Made by a program: the position numbers and the translations under genes | Notes under the pieces: model-generated | Seen by the model: the letters and a program-made list of their open reading frames with translations, nothing else | What the model was told of the DNA's origin: nothing | The model's database searches: none | NCBI GenBank assembly: GCA_050043005.1 | Contig: JBHJIZ010000154.1 | Coordinates: 1-23,856 of the forward strand | Length of the DNA stretch: 23,856 nucleotides | Origin: Thermohalobaculum sp050043005 | GTDB taxonomy: Bacteria > Pseudomonadota > Alphaproteobacteria > Rhodobacterales > Rhodobacteraceae | Direction: 5' to 3' | Part shown: piece by piece, positions 15,796 to 23,856 of the stretch | Numbering within the stretch: position 1 is the first letter of the stretch | Layout: every line of letters begins with the position of its first letter

Positions 15796-17196
15796 CTATC
15801 GTAGCGCCCGAACTGGCACAGGGTCGGGGACGCCGCGCACGGATTGCGGCTCGAGCGGGTCGAGCGCCTCCAGAATGCCTTCCTCGGAACCGCACTCCGA
15901 CCGCGCGCGATCGATCAGATCCGCACTCGCCAGGAGGCGCGCGCCAAGGGGCCGTGTCAAAGCTTCGAGACGGCTCGCCACATTCACGGTGTTACCGATA
16001 ACCGCGTACTCCAGGCGCTGTTCACCGCCGATGTCGCCAAGCACTGCGGGACCGTAGTGCACGCCGACGCTTGCTCGGATTTCCGGCTCGCCCGCTTCTG
16101 CCCGTTCTGCGTTCCACACCGTCATGGTGTCGATCATCGACCGTGCACACGCCAGTGCGTTTGCAGCATCGCGATCGCTCGTGACCGGTGTTCCGAACGT
16201 TGCCATCAACCCGTCGCCGAGAAATTTGTCGAGCGTGCCATTGTGCCGGAAAACCTCGTTCTCCATCCGTGCATGAAAGTCTCTCAGTACCTTGATGACG
16301 TCCTCCGGGCTGCGCTGCGCGGCGAAAGTCGTGAACCCGACAATGTCCACGAACAGCACGGCAATGTTCTGGGTCCTTACCTGCTTCAGCGGTTCGTCAT
16401 TTCCCGACAATTGCTCGACGACGTTGGGTGAGAAGTACCGCGCCAAGTTCGTACGTTCACGCTCGGCAGTGGCTTGGGCCATAAGCAGGTGATTGAAGCG
16501 CCGGACCGAAATCCCAAGGATGAAGGCGCACATCAGGAAGACCACAGCCTCCTGAATTCTCTGGTCCCAGACCATGCGCGTGGGATCGAGAAAGGCCGCG
16601 TACACTTCTATGCCGCCGTAAAGCTCGAGCAGAGCGGCTTCAATTGCAGGATCGGGTGTCGAGTTGAACCAAATGATCACGGCGACCGATAGCCAAAGCA
16701 TGGTTGTCCAGGTGCCGACCGCGAAGATTGTCCGCCAGGAATAGGCCAAAGTCGCCATCGCGAGCAAAACGAAGAAGTATTTGTGGATCTCGAACTGGAA
16801 ATGGAAGGTTGCGGGCAGATCCTGAGCTGCGAAGGGATTTGGCACACCGGCGATGACTGTCATCAGCAACAGATCACAGAACAACAAGGCCAATTCGGCG
16901 CGGGATGTCCCGACCCGCGCGTAGCGTCGTTGCGCGAGCCCGATCAGGATGAACAGCACGACGAGGGCCTCGTAGTACAGCACATCGGGCCACGGTGTTA
17001 GAAACAGGACCATGATGCCAATCACGCTCATCGCAATGATCCGTGCACGGACCGCAAGCTCGACGCCGCGGCGTTTGTGCTCTTCCAGCGCTGCCGCGAC
17101 GTGCTTGTTCTGAGCGATCAGGGTCTCGGCCCGGTCGTCAACGCGCGAAAACCAGTAGAACCGGGACAGAGTTTGCGGCAGCGGCGCTTCGGCCAT
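15796..17196 (-). CDS. Membrane class III adenylate/guanylate cyclase (probable adenylate cyclase)
   Basis: 466 residues. Six hydrophobic segments lie between about 50 and 230 (for example IIAMSVIGIMVLFL, EALVVLFILIGLA, LLFCDLLLMTVIAG, AVVFLMCAFILGIS). The short linker LARYFSPNVVEQL is followed by the catalytic homology domain (275-440). Metal-binding Asp284 (FVDIVGFT) and Asp328 (KFLGDGLMATFG) are present, as are GNTVNVASR with Asn405 and Arg409 for transition-state binding, and Lys324 at the base-recognition site, which favours ATP over GTP. It should make cAMP in the cytoplasm in response to a membrane signal. The start at 17196 is chosen for AGGAG six bases upstream; an in-frame ATG at 17217 has no better site. 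Monocistronic, convergent with soxG and divergent from carB. Confidence 0.93.
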   Translation of the reverse strand: MAEAPLPQTLSRFYWFSRVDDRAETLIAQNKHVAAALEEHKRRGVELAVRARIIAMSVIGIMVLFLTPWPDVLYYEALVVLFILIGLAQRRYARVGTSRAELALLFCDLLLMTVIAGVPNPFAAQDLPATFHFQFEIHKYFFVLLAMATLAYSWRTIFAVGTWTTMLWLSVAVIIWFNSTPDPAIEAALLELYGGIEVYAAFLDPTRMVWDQRIQEAVVFLMCAFILGISVRRFNHLLMAQATAERERTNLARYFSPNVVEQLSGNDEPLKQVRTQNIAVLFVDIVGFTTFAAQRSPEDVIKVLRDFHARMENEVFRHNGTLDKFLGDGLMATFGTPVTSDRDAANALACARSMIDTMTVWNAERAEAGEPEIRASVGVHYGPAVLGDIGGEQRLEYAVIGNTVNVASRLEALTRPLGARLLASADLIDRARSECGSEEGILEALDPLEPQSVRGVPDPVPVRALR

Positions 17197-17264
17197 GGTG
17201 TTCTCCTGTCCTTTCAATAAAGCTGGCCCAGACGGTCCGCGTGTTCAAGTCGTGACAGGCCGTA

Positions 17265-17293
17265 TTGCCCTTTGCCGGGACTTCCCCTAAACC
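17265..17293 (+). promoter_or_regulatory. Candidate carB promoter
   Basis: TTGCCC (17265-17270), a 17-base spacer and TAAACC (17288-17293) fit a relaxed alphaproteobacterial sigma-70 promoter, 80 bp before the carB ATG. The 176-bp gap 17197-17372 must hold divergent promoters for carB and the cyclase gene; no other convincing element was found, apart from a short ACACG/CGTGT hairpin near 17331-17343. Confidence 0.3.
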
Positions 17294-17372
17294 GCGCGAA
17301 AATCATCCCATTCCCGCCCGAGGCGCGGCGACACGATGCGTGTGGCCCGGTCTGGCGTGCCGGAGGATCGCG

Positions 17373-20300
17373 ATGCCCAAGCGCACGGATATTCAGTCGA
17401 TCATGATCATCGGGGCTGGCCCCATCGTCATCGGACAGGCCTGCGAGTTTGACTATTCAGGTGCACAGGCGTGCAAGGCGCTGCGCGAGGAAGGGTACCG
17501 GGTCATCCTGGTGAACTCGAACCCCGCGACCATCATGACCGATCCGGGGATGGCCGATGCCACTTACATCGAGCCGATCACTCCGGAGGTCGTCGCGCGG
17601 ATCATCGAGAAGGAACGCCCTGACGCCTTGCTGCCCACGATGGGCGGGCAGACGGCGTTGAACACGGCTCTGGCGGTGGATGACCTCGGGGTGCTTGAGA
17701 AGTTCGACGTCGAACTGATCGGCGCCAACCGGGAGGCGATCGAAAAGGCCGAGGACCGTAAGCTCTTCCGGGAAGCGATGGACCGGATCGGGCTGGAAAA
17801 CCCGAAGGCGACGATCGCGGAATCGATTGAAGACTGCATGGACGCGTTGGACCATGTCGGGCTTCCGGCCATCATCCGGCCTGCCTTCACGCTGGGCGGG
17901 ACCGGAGGTGGCGTTGCCTACAACCGCGAGGAATACGAAGCGATCTGCCGGGGCGGATTGGATGCCTCTCCCGTCAATCAGATCCTGATCGACGAGTCGC
18001 TGCTCGGCTGGAAAGAGTTCGAGATGGAGGTCGTCCGCGACACTGCGGACAACTGCATCATCATCTGCTCCATCGAAAACGTCGATCCGATGGGCGTGCA
18101 CACGGGCGACTCCATAACCGTCGCACCGGCGCTGACGCTGACCGACAAGGAATACCAGATGCTGCGCAATGCGAGCATCGCGGTCCTGCGCGAGATCGGG
18201 GTCGAGACCGGGGGCTCGAACGTTCAGTTCGCGATCGAGCCCGAGACGGGCCGCATTGTCGTGATCGAAATGAACCCGCGCGTCTCGCGGTCTTCGGCCT
18301 TGGCGTCCAAGGCGACGGGCTTCCCGATCGCCAAGATCGCCGCGAAACTGGCGGTCGGCTACACGTTGGATGAGTTGGACAACGACATCACCGGCGTCAC
18401 GCCCGCCTCGTTCGAGCCGACAATCGACTATGTCGTCACCAAGATACCTCGCTTCGCGTTCGAGAAATTCCCGGGCGCCAAGCCGGAACTGACCACTGCG
18501 ATGAAATCGGTCGGCGAGGCCATGGCCATTGGCCGGACCTTCCACGAGTCGGTGCAGAAGGCTTTGCGGTCGATGGAGACCGGGCTCGACGGTTTCGACG
18601 AGATAGAGATTGAGGGCGTTACCAACGATCAGACCGAAGATGAGCGTCGTCGCGCGGTTGTTGCCGCATTGGCGCAGCAGACGCCGGACCGGATACGCGT
18701 GATCGCGCAGGCCATCCGCGAAGGATTGTCATTGGACGACATTCATGCGGCGACCAAGTTCGACCGCTGGTTCCTTGACCGGATCGATGACATTGTCAGT
18801 GTCGAGGCCGCATTGATCGAGAATGGCCTGCCGTCGGCGGCGCACGGGCTGCGGCACCTCAAGGCGATGGGGTTCTCCGATGCCCGTCTGGCCAGGTTGT
18901 GCAATCTGACCGAGGATGGCGTGCGCCGCATCCGGCAGGCGCATGGCGTCGAGGCGGTCTTCAAGCGCATCGATACATGTGCCGCCGAATTCGAGGCCCA
19001 GACGCCCTACATGTACTCGACTTATGAGGCGCCGGTCGATGGCGAGGCCGAGTGCGAAGCGCGCCCGACCGACAAGAAAAAGGTCGTCATCCTGGGCGGC
19101 GGTCCGAACCGGATCGGCCAGGGGATCGAATTCGATTACTGCTGTTGCCACGCGTGCTACGCGTTGACTGATGCGGGCTACGAGACGGTGATGATCAACT
19201 GCAACCCGGAGACGGTCAGCACCGATTACGACACCTCGGACCGGCTTTATTTCGAACCGCTGACCATGGAGACCGTGCTGGAGATCCTGCGGGGCGAGCA
19301 GGACAACGGTACGCTGCACGGTGTGATCGTTCAGTTCGGCGGACAGACGCCGCTGAAACTTGCGCGCGGGCTTGAAGCGGCAGGCATTCCCATCCTTGGC
19401 ACGTCTCCGACAGCGATTGATCTGGCCGAGGACCGTGAGCAGTTCCAGCAATTGCTGCGGAGACTTGACCTGCGCCAGCCGAACAATGGGATTGCCAATT
19501 CAGGCGAGGAGGCGTTCGTCATTGCCGGGGAGGTCGGCTATCCGGTCGTCATCCGGCCGTCCTATGTACTGGGCGGGCGCGCGATGGAGATCGTGCGAAA
19601 CGACTCGGAATTGCGCCGCTACATCACCGAAGCTGTTGTCGTGTCCGGCGACAGCCCGGTCCTGATCGACAGCTACCTCTCGGGGGCGGTCGAGGTTGAT
19701 GTCGATGCGCTGTGCGATGGCGAGCGGGTTCACGTGGCCGGGATCATGGAACATATTGAGGAGGCTGGCGTCCATTCCGGCGACAGCGCATGCTCCTTAC
19801 CGCCGCACTCGCTGAGCCCGGAGGTTATCTCGGAACTCGAGCGTCAGACGGAGGCAATGGCACTGGGTTTGGATGTGGTCGGTTTGATGAACGTCCAGTT
19901 CGCGATCAAGGGCACTGATATCTATGTGCTCGAGGTCAATCCAAGGGCGTCCCGTACCGTGCCTTTCGTCGCGAAAGCGGTTGGCTCGCCGATTGCTTCG
20001 ATCGCGGCGCGTGTGATGGCCGGAGAGTCTTTGGATGCCTTTGATCTGAAGGACCCGAACACGGCGCATGTCTCGGTCAAGGAAGCGGTTCTGCCTTTTG
20101 CCCGGTTCCCGGGCGTCGATACGTTGCTTGGACCAGAGATGCGATCCACCGGCGAGGTGATGGGACTGGACACAGGCTTCGCGCGCGCCTTCCTGAAGAG
20201 TCAGCTTGGCGCGGGCGCTCCGCTTCCGGAAGGCGGAACAGCGTTCATCTCGGTCAAAGACATGGATAAGGACATTGTCCTGAAGGCGGCCCGCATTGTC

Positions 20301-20627
20301 TCGGATCTTGGCTTCACGATTGTCGCGACCGGAGGCACGCAGGCATTCCTCGCCGAACACGGTGTCCCGGCCGAGCGCGTCAACAAGGTGTACGAGGGGC
20401 GTCCGAACATCGTCGACCGCATGAAGGATGGTGGCATCACGCTCGTCTTCAACACGACCGAAGGCGCGCAATCCGTGCGGGACAGCTTTGACATTCGCGC
20501 AACTGCATTGCGCCAGAAGATCCCGTACTACACGACTGCCGCCGGCGCATACGCAGCCGCGCAGGCCATCGCGGACCGGCTGAAGGGCGAGCTTAGCGTT
20601 GCGCCGTTGCAAGATTACGCTGTGTAG
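17373..20627 (+). CDS. carB: Carbamoyl-phosphate synthase large subunit
   Basis: 1084 residues, normal for CarB. It makes carbamoyl phosphate from bicarbonate, ammonia (from CarA-bound glutamine) and two ATP, feeding arginine and pyrimidine synthesis. Two homologous halves are seen: the first opens with IMIIGAGPIVIGQACEFDYSG and carries the ATP-grasp elements IIRPAFTLGGTGGG and EMNPRVSRSSALASKATGFP. The second has VVILGGGPNRIGQGIEFDY, VIRPSYVLGGRAMEIV and EVNPRASRTVPFVAKA. The C-terminal methylglyoxal-synthase-like allosteric domain (ISVKDMDKDIVLKAARI to the end) is complete. ATG 17373 follows GGAGG at six bases; an upstream in-frame extension has no homology. The stop is TAG. carA is not in the window. 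A strong terminator follows. Confidence 0.98.
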   Translation: MPKRTDIQSIMIIGAGPIVIGQACEFDYSGAQACKALREEGYRVILVNSNPATIMTDPGMADATYIEPITPEVVARIIEKERPDALLPTMGGQTALNTALAVDDLGVLEKFDVELIGANREAIEKAEDRKLFREAMDRIGLENPKATIAESIEDCMDALDHVGLPAIIRPAFTLGGTGGGVAYNREEYEAICRGGLDASPVNQILIDESLLGWKEFEMEVVRDTADNCIIICSIENVDPMGVHTGDSITVAPALTLTDKEYQMLRNASIAVLREIGVETGGSNVQFAIEPETGRIVVIEMNPRVSRSSALASKATGFPIAKIAAKLAVGYTLDELDNDITGVTPASFEPTIDYVVTKIPRFAFEKFPGAKPELTTAMKSVGEAMAIGRTFHESVQKALRSMETGLDGFDEIEIEGVTNDQTEDERRRAVVAALAQQTPDRIRVIAQAIREGLSLDDIHAATKFDRWFLDRIDDIVSVEAALIENGLPSAAHGLRHLKAMGFSDARLARLCNLTEDGVRRIRQAHGVEAVFKRIDTCAAEFEAQTPYMYSTYEAPVDGEAECEARPTDKKKVVILGGGPNRIGQGIEFDYCCCHACYALTDAGYETVMINCNPETVSTDYDTSDRLYFEPLTMETVLEILRGEQDNGTLHGVIVQFGGQTPLKLARGLEAAGIPILGTSPTAIDLAEDREQFQQLLRRLDLRQPNNGIANSGEEAFVIAGEVGYPVVIRPSYVLGGRAMEIVRNDSELRRYITEAVVVSGDSPVLIDSYLSGAVEVDVDALCDGERVHVAGIMEHIEEAGVHSGDSACSLPPHSLSPEVISELERQTEAMALGLDVVGLMNVQFAIKGTDIYVLEVNPRASRTVPFVAKAVGSPIASIAARVMAGESLDAFDLKDPNTAHVSVKEAVLPFARFPGVDTLLGPEMRSTGEVMGLDTGFARAFLKSQLGAGAPLPEGGTAFISVKDMDKDIVLKAARIVSDLGFTIVATGGTQAFLAEHGVPAERVNKVYEGRPNIVDRMKDGGITLVFNTTEGAQSVRDSFDIRATALRQKIPYYTTAAGAYAAAQAIADRLKGELSVAPLQDYAV

Positions 20628-20715
20628 GCCTGATCTGTCCGCCGCGCTGACGCGGACGCACGTATCGAAGGACTTGCTCGGACCGGGATTCCGCAATATT
20701 GTTTCGTTGTGATAC

Positions 20716-20748
20716 GGGCGGCGAAGGAATTTCGCCGCCCTGTTTTTT
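20716..20748 (+). terminator. Rho-independent terminator of carB
   Basis: A perfect 10-bp GC-rich stem, GGGCGGCGAA (20716-20725) with TTCGCCGCCC (20731-20740) around GGAAT, followed by TGTTTTTT (20741-20748). It lies 89 bases past the carB stop and 46 before greA, so greA probably has its own promoter just after it or relies on readthrough. Upstream in the same gap, GTCCGC (20637-20642) and GCGGAC (20652-20657) form a smaller hairpin. Confidence 0.95.
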
Positions 20749-20793
20749 GTGATTGTCTCAGCTTTTGTCGCTGAATGCGAATCGGAGGGATCC

Positions 20794-21267
20794 ATGGAGA
20801 AGGTTCCGGTGACACGCCAGGGCTATGATGCCCTGAACGAAGAACTGAAGACGCTGAAAGAAGATGTTCGGCCTTCGGTGATCAAGGCGATTGCCGAGGC
20901 GCGTGAGCACGGCGATCTGTCGGAGAACGCCGAATATCACGCAGCGCGCGAGAAGCAGAGCTTCGTCGAGGGACGGATCAAGGAACTCGAAGGTCTGATC
21001 GGGCGTGCAGACGTGATCGATCCGACGAAGATGAGCGGCGACACCATCAAGTTCGGCGCGACGATCAAGATCGTCGACGAAGATACCGACGAAGAGAAGA
21101 CGTATCAGATCGTTGGCGAGCCGGAAGCGGACATCGACAAAGGCAAGCTGAACATAAGATCCCCGATTGCCCGGGCCATGATCGGCAAGGAAGAGGGCGA
21201 CTCGGTCGAGGTCAACACACCCGGTGGTGGACGCTCATACGAGATATTAAGTGTGAAATATATCTGA
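20794..21267 (+). CDS. greA: Transcription elongation factor GreA
   Basis: 157 residues, exactly the family length. GreA enters the RNA polymerase secondary channel and stimulates cleavage of backtracked transcripts. The N-terminal coiled coil carries the acidic tip in EHGDLSENAEYHAAREKQ, with the conserved Asp-Leu-Ser-Glu-Asn-Ala-Glu-Tyr. The C-terminal FKBP-like domain ends with SPIARAMIGKEEGDSVEV and GGGRSYEILSVKYI. ATG 20794 follows GGAGG at six bases; an in-frame ATA at 20749 falls within the terminator region and is rejected as a start. carB-greA adjacency is common in Rhodobacterales as I recall it. Confidence 0.97.
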   Translation: MEKVPVTRQGYDALNEELKTLKEDVRPSVIKAIAEAREHGDLSENAEYHAAREKQSFVEGRIKELEGLIGRADVIDPTKMSGDTIKFGATIKIVDEDTDEEKTYQIVGEPEADIDKGKLNIRSPIARAMIGKEEGDSVEVNTPGGGRSYEILSVKYI

Positions 21268-21279
21268 TTGCAAAATCAG
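21264..21279. repeat. Small hairpin at the greA stop codon
   Basis: CTGATT (21264-21269) and AATCAG (21274-21279) form a 6-bp stem with a GCAA loop that includes the greA TGA. An A-rich, not T-rich, stretch follows on the + strand, so it is not an intrinsic terminator for greA. Confidence 0.4.
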
Positions 21280-21295
21280 TGAAAAAATGAGATCT

Positions 21296-21311
21296 ATCTA
21301 CCATGGTAGAT
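21296..21311. repeat. 16-bp perfect palindrome over the start codon of the next gene
   Basis: ATCTACCATGGTAGAT reads the same on both strands and is centred on the ATG at 21303. It could be an operator, or an RNA hairpin that masks the start codon (ATCTA/TAGAT stem). It could also be chance: NCO-type CCATGG at a start codon already supplies the central six bases. Confidence 0.5.
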
Positions 21312-23147
21312 CACCGCGCCGATGATGATCGAAGCCTGCGTTCCCTGCTTGGTCAGGGAACGAAAGACGGCTGGGCTGGTGCGACGCTTATCACCCGGAT
21401 CTCGGACTGGTTTGCTCGATTGTGGGGCGCGCCTGATCACCGCCAGGCGTCGACTGCCGCTTTCCACCGTCGTGGTCCTGATCAGTCATCCGCCAGCCGG
21501 CTGGCCCTTGTGGTTTCAGCGCTGTGGGTTGCCGCTTTGGTGGCCTACGGTGTTGGATACTTCACGCGGCTCGGCACCGGCGAAGGTGCTGTCCGGTCGC
21601 TGCCGACGCTGGATCTGATCTTCTTCGCATTCGCGATCATCGGCCCGGTCGCAATGCTGTGGGTCGTGGTCGCGCTTTTGAACAGGGCGGAACGCCTGTC
21701 GGACGCGATATCGGGCCAGTCAGAAAGCGCTCTCGCGCTCGCGTCCACGATCAACAATCTCAACGATAGCGTGGATGCGCTGGCATCGAACACGACTGGG
21801 CGTCTGGAGCAAGCCTGCGACCGCATGGAGCGTGAAGCGGCGGCGAGTGTCGTCGCGCTCGACAAGGCGCTCAAGGCATCGACGGAGAAGCTCGAGACCG
21901 CTTTGCTGGATGGCGTCATCCTGATGGACAGCAACATGCGCGAACGGTCCGAGCGGACGGGCGCGTCGCTGGAGCAACATCAGGACGAGGTCACGGCGGT
22001 CTTGAAGTCGGCGGTTGCGGCGCTTCAGACCGCAATGAAGGCGGAAGTCGAGCGTATCGGAACGGTTCGCGAGGGACTTGCGGAGGCCGTCGATGCAGGA
22101 TCCGCCGAGGTTCGCGCGAAGATTGACAGCCTTCTTGGAGAGATCGCGACATCGCATTCCGAGGGCATCAAGACGGCGAACGCCGCCGTGCAGGCATCGG
22201 CTGAAACCGCCGCCGGTGATCTGGCGTCATCGGTTCAGGCACGGATCGACTCGATCGACGAACGGCTGAAGGCATCGAACGCCGAGATCGTGGCGGTCGC
22301 ATCGGATACATCCGCGCCCGTTCGCAAGGACCTGACGGATGGTGTGCGCGCCCTGCGCGAGGATCTCGAGCAGGTAAAAGGAAGCGTCGCGGCACACCCG
22401 CCAGCCAGTGCCGAGGATCTTGCCGCACTTATGGGGGAAGCTGTCCATCGGATCGTCAGTCCCGAAAGGACTGCCTTGACCCAAAGTGTACTGCGCATCA
22501 CGGCGCTCGAGGAGCAGGCGCGCACCTTGATCGAGAAGATCGACCGCAGTTCGCGTCTGGCTCCATGGATGGGCGAGGTTGCCAAGACTGCTCCGGTCGT
22601 CGCCTCGTATAGAGACCCCGCGCTCCCTCTGGGCGAGGTTCCGATCAGTGAAGAGCGCCGTGCGCTCAACTGGACCTCTGTCGTGCATGTTCTGGCGGGA
22701 CTCGAGGCTGTTCCCGGAACGCAGGGCCTGATTGACGAGACACTGCGTGATCCTGACTTGGCCGCGTTGATCCGGTTGCGTGATCAGGTGATCGCCGGCT
22801 TGGGCGCTGACGGATTGTTCCCGGACGATGTCCTGCCAGAGCACGCCGACGCGGCGGTTTGGCAGGCCTTTGTGCGGCAGCAGAACGCAGAGGAAGTGGC
22901 AGCGCTCGCGGGGGTTAGCGACAACGTCGCCAACGCCATCGCGCGTGGTTGGTTGCGGCGCGATCCCGAGCACCAGCAGCTGGCGTTCCGGTTTGTCGAG
23001 GCCTACCGGGTGCTCATTGCGCGCGCGGTCGACGATGTCGGGGCAGACTCCCGACTGGTCGAATTGGCCGAGACATCGGCCGGCCGCTACTTCATTTTGC
23101 TTGGCGGACTGCTCGGCGTTTTCGGAGCGCCGCGCGAAACCGGGTGA
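21303..23147 (+). CDS. Two-helix membrane protein with long coiled coil, function unknown
   Basis: 614 residues, not recognised. A hydrophilic N-terminus (1-64) precedes two transmembrane helices (about 66-87 and 103-126). A long Ala/Glu/Leu/Ser-rich region (about 130-395) follows, with spaced AL, SV and DAL heptad-like patterns, as in coiled-coil or apolipoprotein-like segments. A folded, mainly helical domain (about 420-614) rich in Ala and Asp ends the protein and has a hydrophobic strand FILLGGLLGVFG near the end. The topology suggests an inner-membrane anchor with a large soluble part on one side. The ribosome site is poor (only TGAGA well upstream of the ATG), and a palindrome covers the start. 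It lies 35 bp after greA and may be read from the same transcript. Roles in envelope organisation or as a scaffold are possible but unsupported. Confidence 0.82.
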   Translation: MVDHRADDDRSLRSLLGQGTKDGWAGATLITRISDWFARLWGAPDHRQASTAAFHRRGPDQSSASRLALVVSALWVAALVAYGVGYFTRLGTGEGAVRSLPTLDLIFFAFAIIGPVAMLWVVVALLNRAERLSDAISGQSESALALASTINNLNDSVDALASNTTGRLEQACDRMEREAAASVVALDKALKASTEKLETALLDGVILMDSNMRERSERTGASLEQHQDEVTAVLKSAVAALQTAMKAEVERIGTVREGLAEAVDAGSAEVRAKIDSLLGEIATSHSEGIKTANAAVQASAETAAGDLASSVQARIDSIDERLKASNAEIVAVASDTSAPVRKDLTDGVRALREDLEQVKGSVAAHPPASAEDLAALMGEAVHRIVSPERTALTQSVLRITALEEQARTLIEKIDRSSRLAPWMGEVAKTAPVVASYRDPALPLGEVPISEERRALNWTSVVHVLAGLEAVPGTQGLIDETLRDPDLAALIRLRDQVIAGLGADGLFPDDVLPEHADAAVWQAFVRQQNAEEVAALAGVSDNVANAIARGWLRRDPEHQQLAFRFVEAYRVLIARAVDDVGADSRLVELAETSAGRYFILLGGLLGVFGAPRETG

Positions 23148-23195
23148 CATCGGCTGTCGCCTGAATATCCTCTCGCCAAGACGGGAGGGACATGC

Positions 23196-23856
23196 ATGAA
23201 CGACGCCAGCAAGACCGCAGCCACGACCTCGATGAAGGGCGGTGGCTACTACAGCCAATCGACGCGGGGCGCGAAGGACACCATAGACAACGCCAAGGGC
23301 ATGTTGCTGGAGGCCGTCGCCGCACTGCCCGATGGCGGGTCCGGACCCGTGCGGATTGCCGATTTCGGTGCCGCCGATGGCGGGACGTCAAAGCAGGCGG
23401 TCCACAACACGATCCAGGCAGTCCGCGCCCGCTGGCCGGGCAGGCAGGTTCAGATAACCTACACCGATCTGGCGTCGAATGACTGGAGCCAGGTTTTCAA
23501 GATGGTTCAGGGGCTTGACGGATCGGACCACACCTATTGGGCGCCCGGCACGGGCGTGTTCGTGCAAGGGATCGGGATTGGATTCCACCACCAGCTTCTG
23601 CCGGATGCGACCCTCGATCTGGGTTTCTCGGCGACCGCGATGCACTATGTGTCCGAGCGTCCGTGCCTGATCCATGGTCATGTCCATCATGTCGGTGCGG
23701 TGGGCGAGGAATTGTCCGCGTTCGACCGGCAAGCAGCGCTGGATTGGGAGCGGATCCTGCTGGCCCGCGCGGCAGAGCTGCGGCCTGGCGGGCGTCTCGT
23801 GATCATCAGCTTCGGCAAGGACGAGCAGGGCCGCTATCTGGGTAACACCGGCGGGG
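23196..23856 (+). CDS. SABATH-type SAM-dependent carboxyl methyltransferase (3' end outside window)
   Basis: The first 220 codons are present, open to the window edge. Features of the SABATH family (plant salicylate/jasmonate/caffeine methyltransferases) are, in order: MKGGGYYSQSTRGA (13-26), matching the Gly-rich N-terminal segment with the conserved Gln; ADFGAADGGTSK (55-66), the SAM motif I; SNDWSQVFKMVQGL (94-107), equivalent to the NDFN-LF segment; GIGIGFHHQLLPDATLDL; and SATAMHYVSERP, whose His (150) corresponds to the substrate-contacting His of salicylate methyltransferase. RPGGRLVIISFG is a typical late strand. It probably methylates a carboxylate of a small molecule; the substrate is unknown. 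ATG 23196 follows GGGAGGG at about seven bases. It starts 48 bp after the previous gene. Confidence 0.85.
   Translation, partial: MNDASKTAATTSMKGGGYYSQSTRGAKDTIDNAKGMLLEAVAALPDGGSGPVRIADFGAADGGTSKQAVHNTIQAVRARWPGRQVQITYTDLASNDWSQVFKMVQGLDGSDHTYWAPGTGVFVQGIGIGFHHQLLPDATLDLGFSATAMHYVSERPCLIHGHVHHVGAVGEELSAFDRQAALDWERILLARAAELRPGGRLVIISFGKDEQGRYLGNTGG

Noticed and set aside
17265..17372. N-terminal extension of CarB from an upstream in-frame start
   Set aside because: The extra 36 residues lack family similarity, and ATG 17373 has a clear GGAGG and the conserved MPKRTDIQSIMIIGAG start.

Overview
The window looks like the chromosome of a high-GC alphaproteobacterium, most likely from the Rhodobacterales/Roseobacter group. 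The grounds are protein similarity recalled from memory: a leucine-degradation (liu/mcc) operon, a heterotetrameric sarcosine oxidase operon, and carB followed by greA. No rRNA, tRNA, CRISPR array, insertion sequence or phage gene was seen.

Layout. (1) 1-1679 is the 3' end of a large secreted or surface protein made of ~103-residue cadherin-like/Ig-like repeats, two of them nearly identical in DNA. (2) 1850-8515, + strand, is a leucine/isovalerate catabolism operon: mccB, a membrane-anchored staphylococcal-nuclease-like protein, mccA, hmgL, a crotonase (probable methylglutaconyl-CoA hydratase) and a sulfotransferase-like protein. mccA is split by an in-frame TAG at codon 106. Without correction or readthrough, the carboxylase step of this pathway should be lost. 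(3) 8526-9749, - strand, is a cytochrome P450. It diverges from (4) 9922-15780, a tightly overlapping operon soxB - GNAT acetyltransferase - cupin - soxD - soxA - soxG for sarcosine oxidation. A perfect 9+9 bp inverted repeat lies almost exactly midway between the two divergent starts. (5) 15796-17196, - strand, is a six-helix membrane class III adenylate cyclase. (6) 17373-20627 is carB, closed by a strong intrinsic terminator, then greA (20794-21267). (7) 21303-23147 is an unassigned two-helix membrane protein with a long predicted coiled coil. (8) 23196 to the window end is the start of a SABATH-type (salicylate/jasmonate carboxyl methyltransferase family) SAM-dependent methyltransferase.

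Working together. MccA/MccB carboxylate 3-methylcrotonyl-CoA, the crotonase hydrates 3-methylglutaconyl-CoA to HMG-CoA, and HmgL cleaves that to acetyl-CoA and acetoacetate. No isovaleryl-CoA dehydrogenase gene is present here. SoxBDAG oxidises sarcosine to glycine and passes the one-carbon unit to tetrahydrofolate. No glyA, folD or purU is seen beside it. The best candidates for undescribed biology are the nuclease between the two mcc subunits, the acetyltransferase and cupin inside the sox operon, the P450/sox operator-like palindrome, and the bacterial SABATH enzyme.
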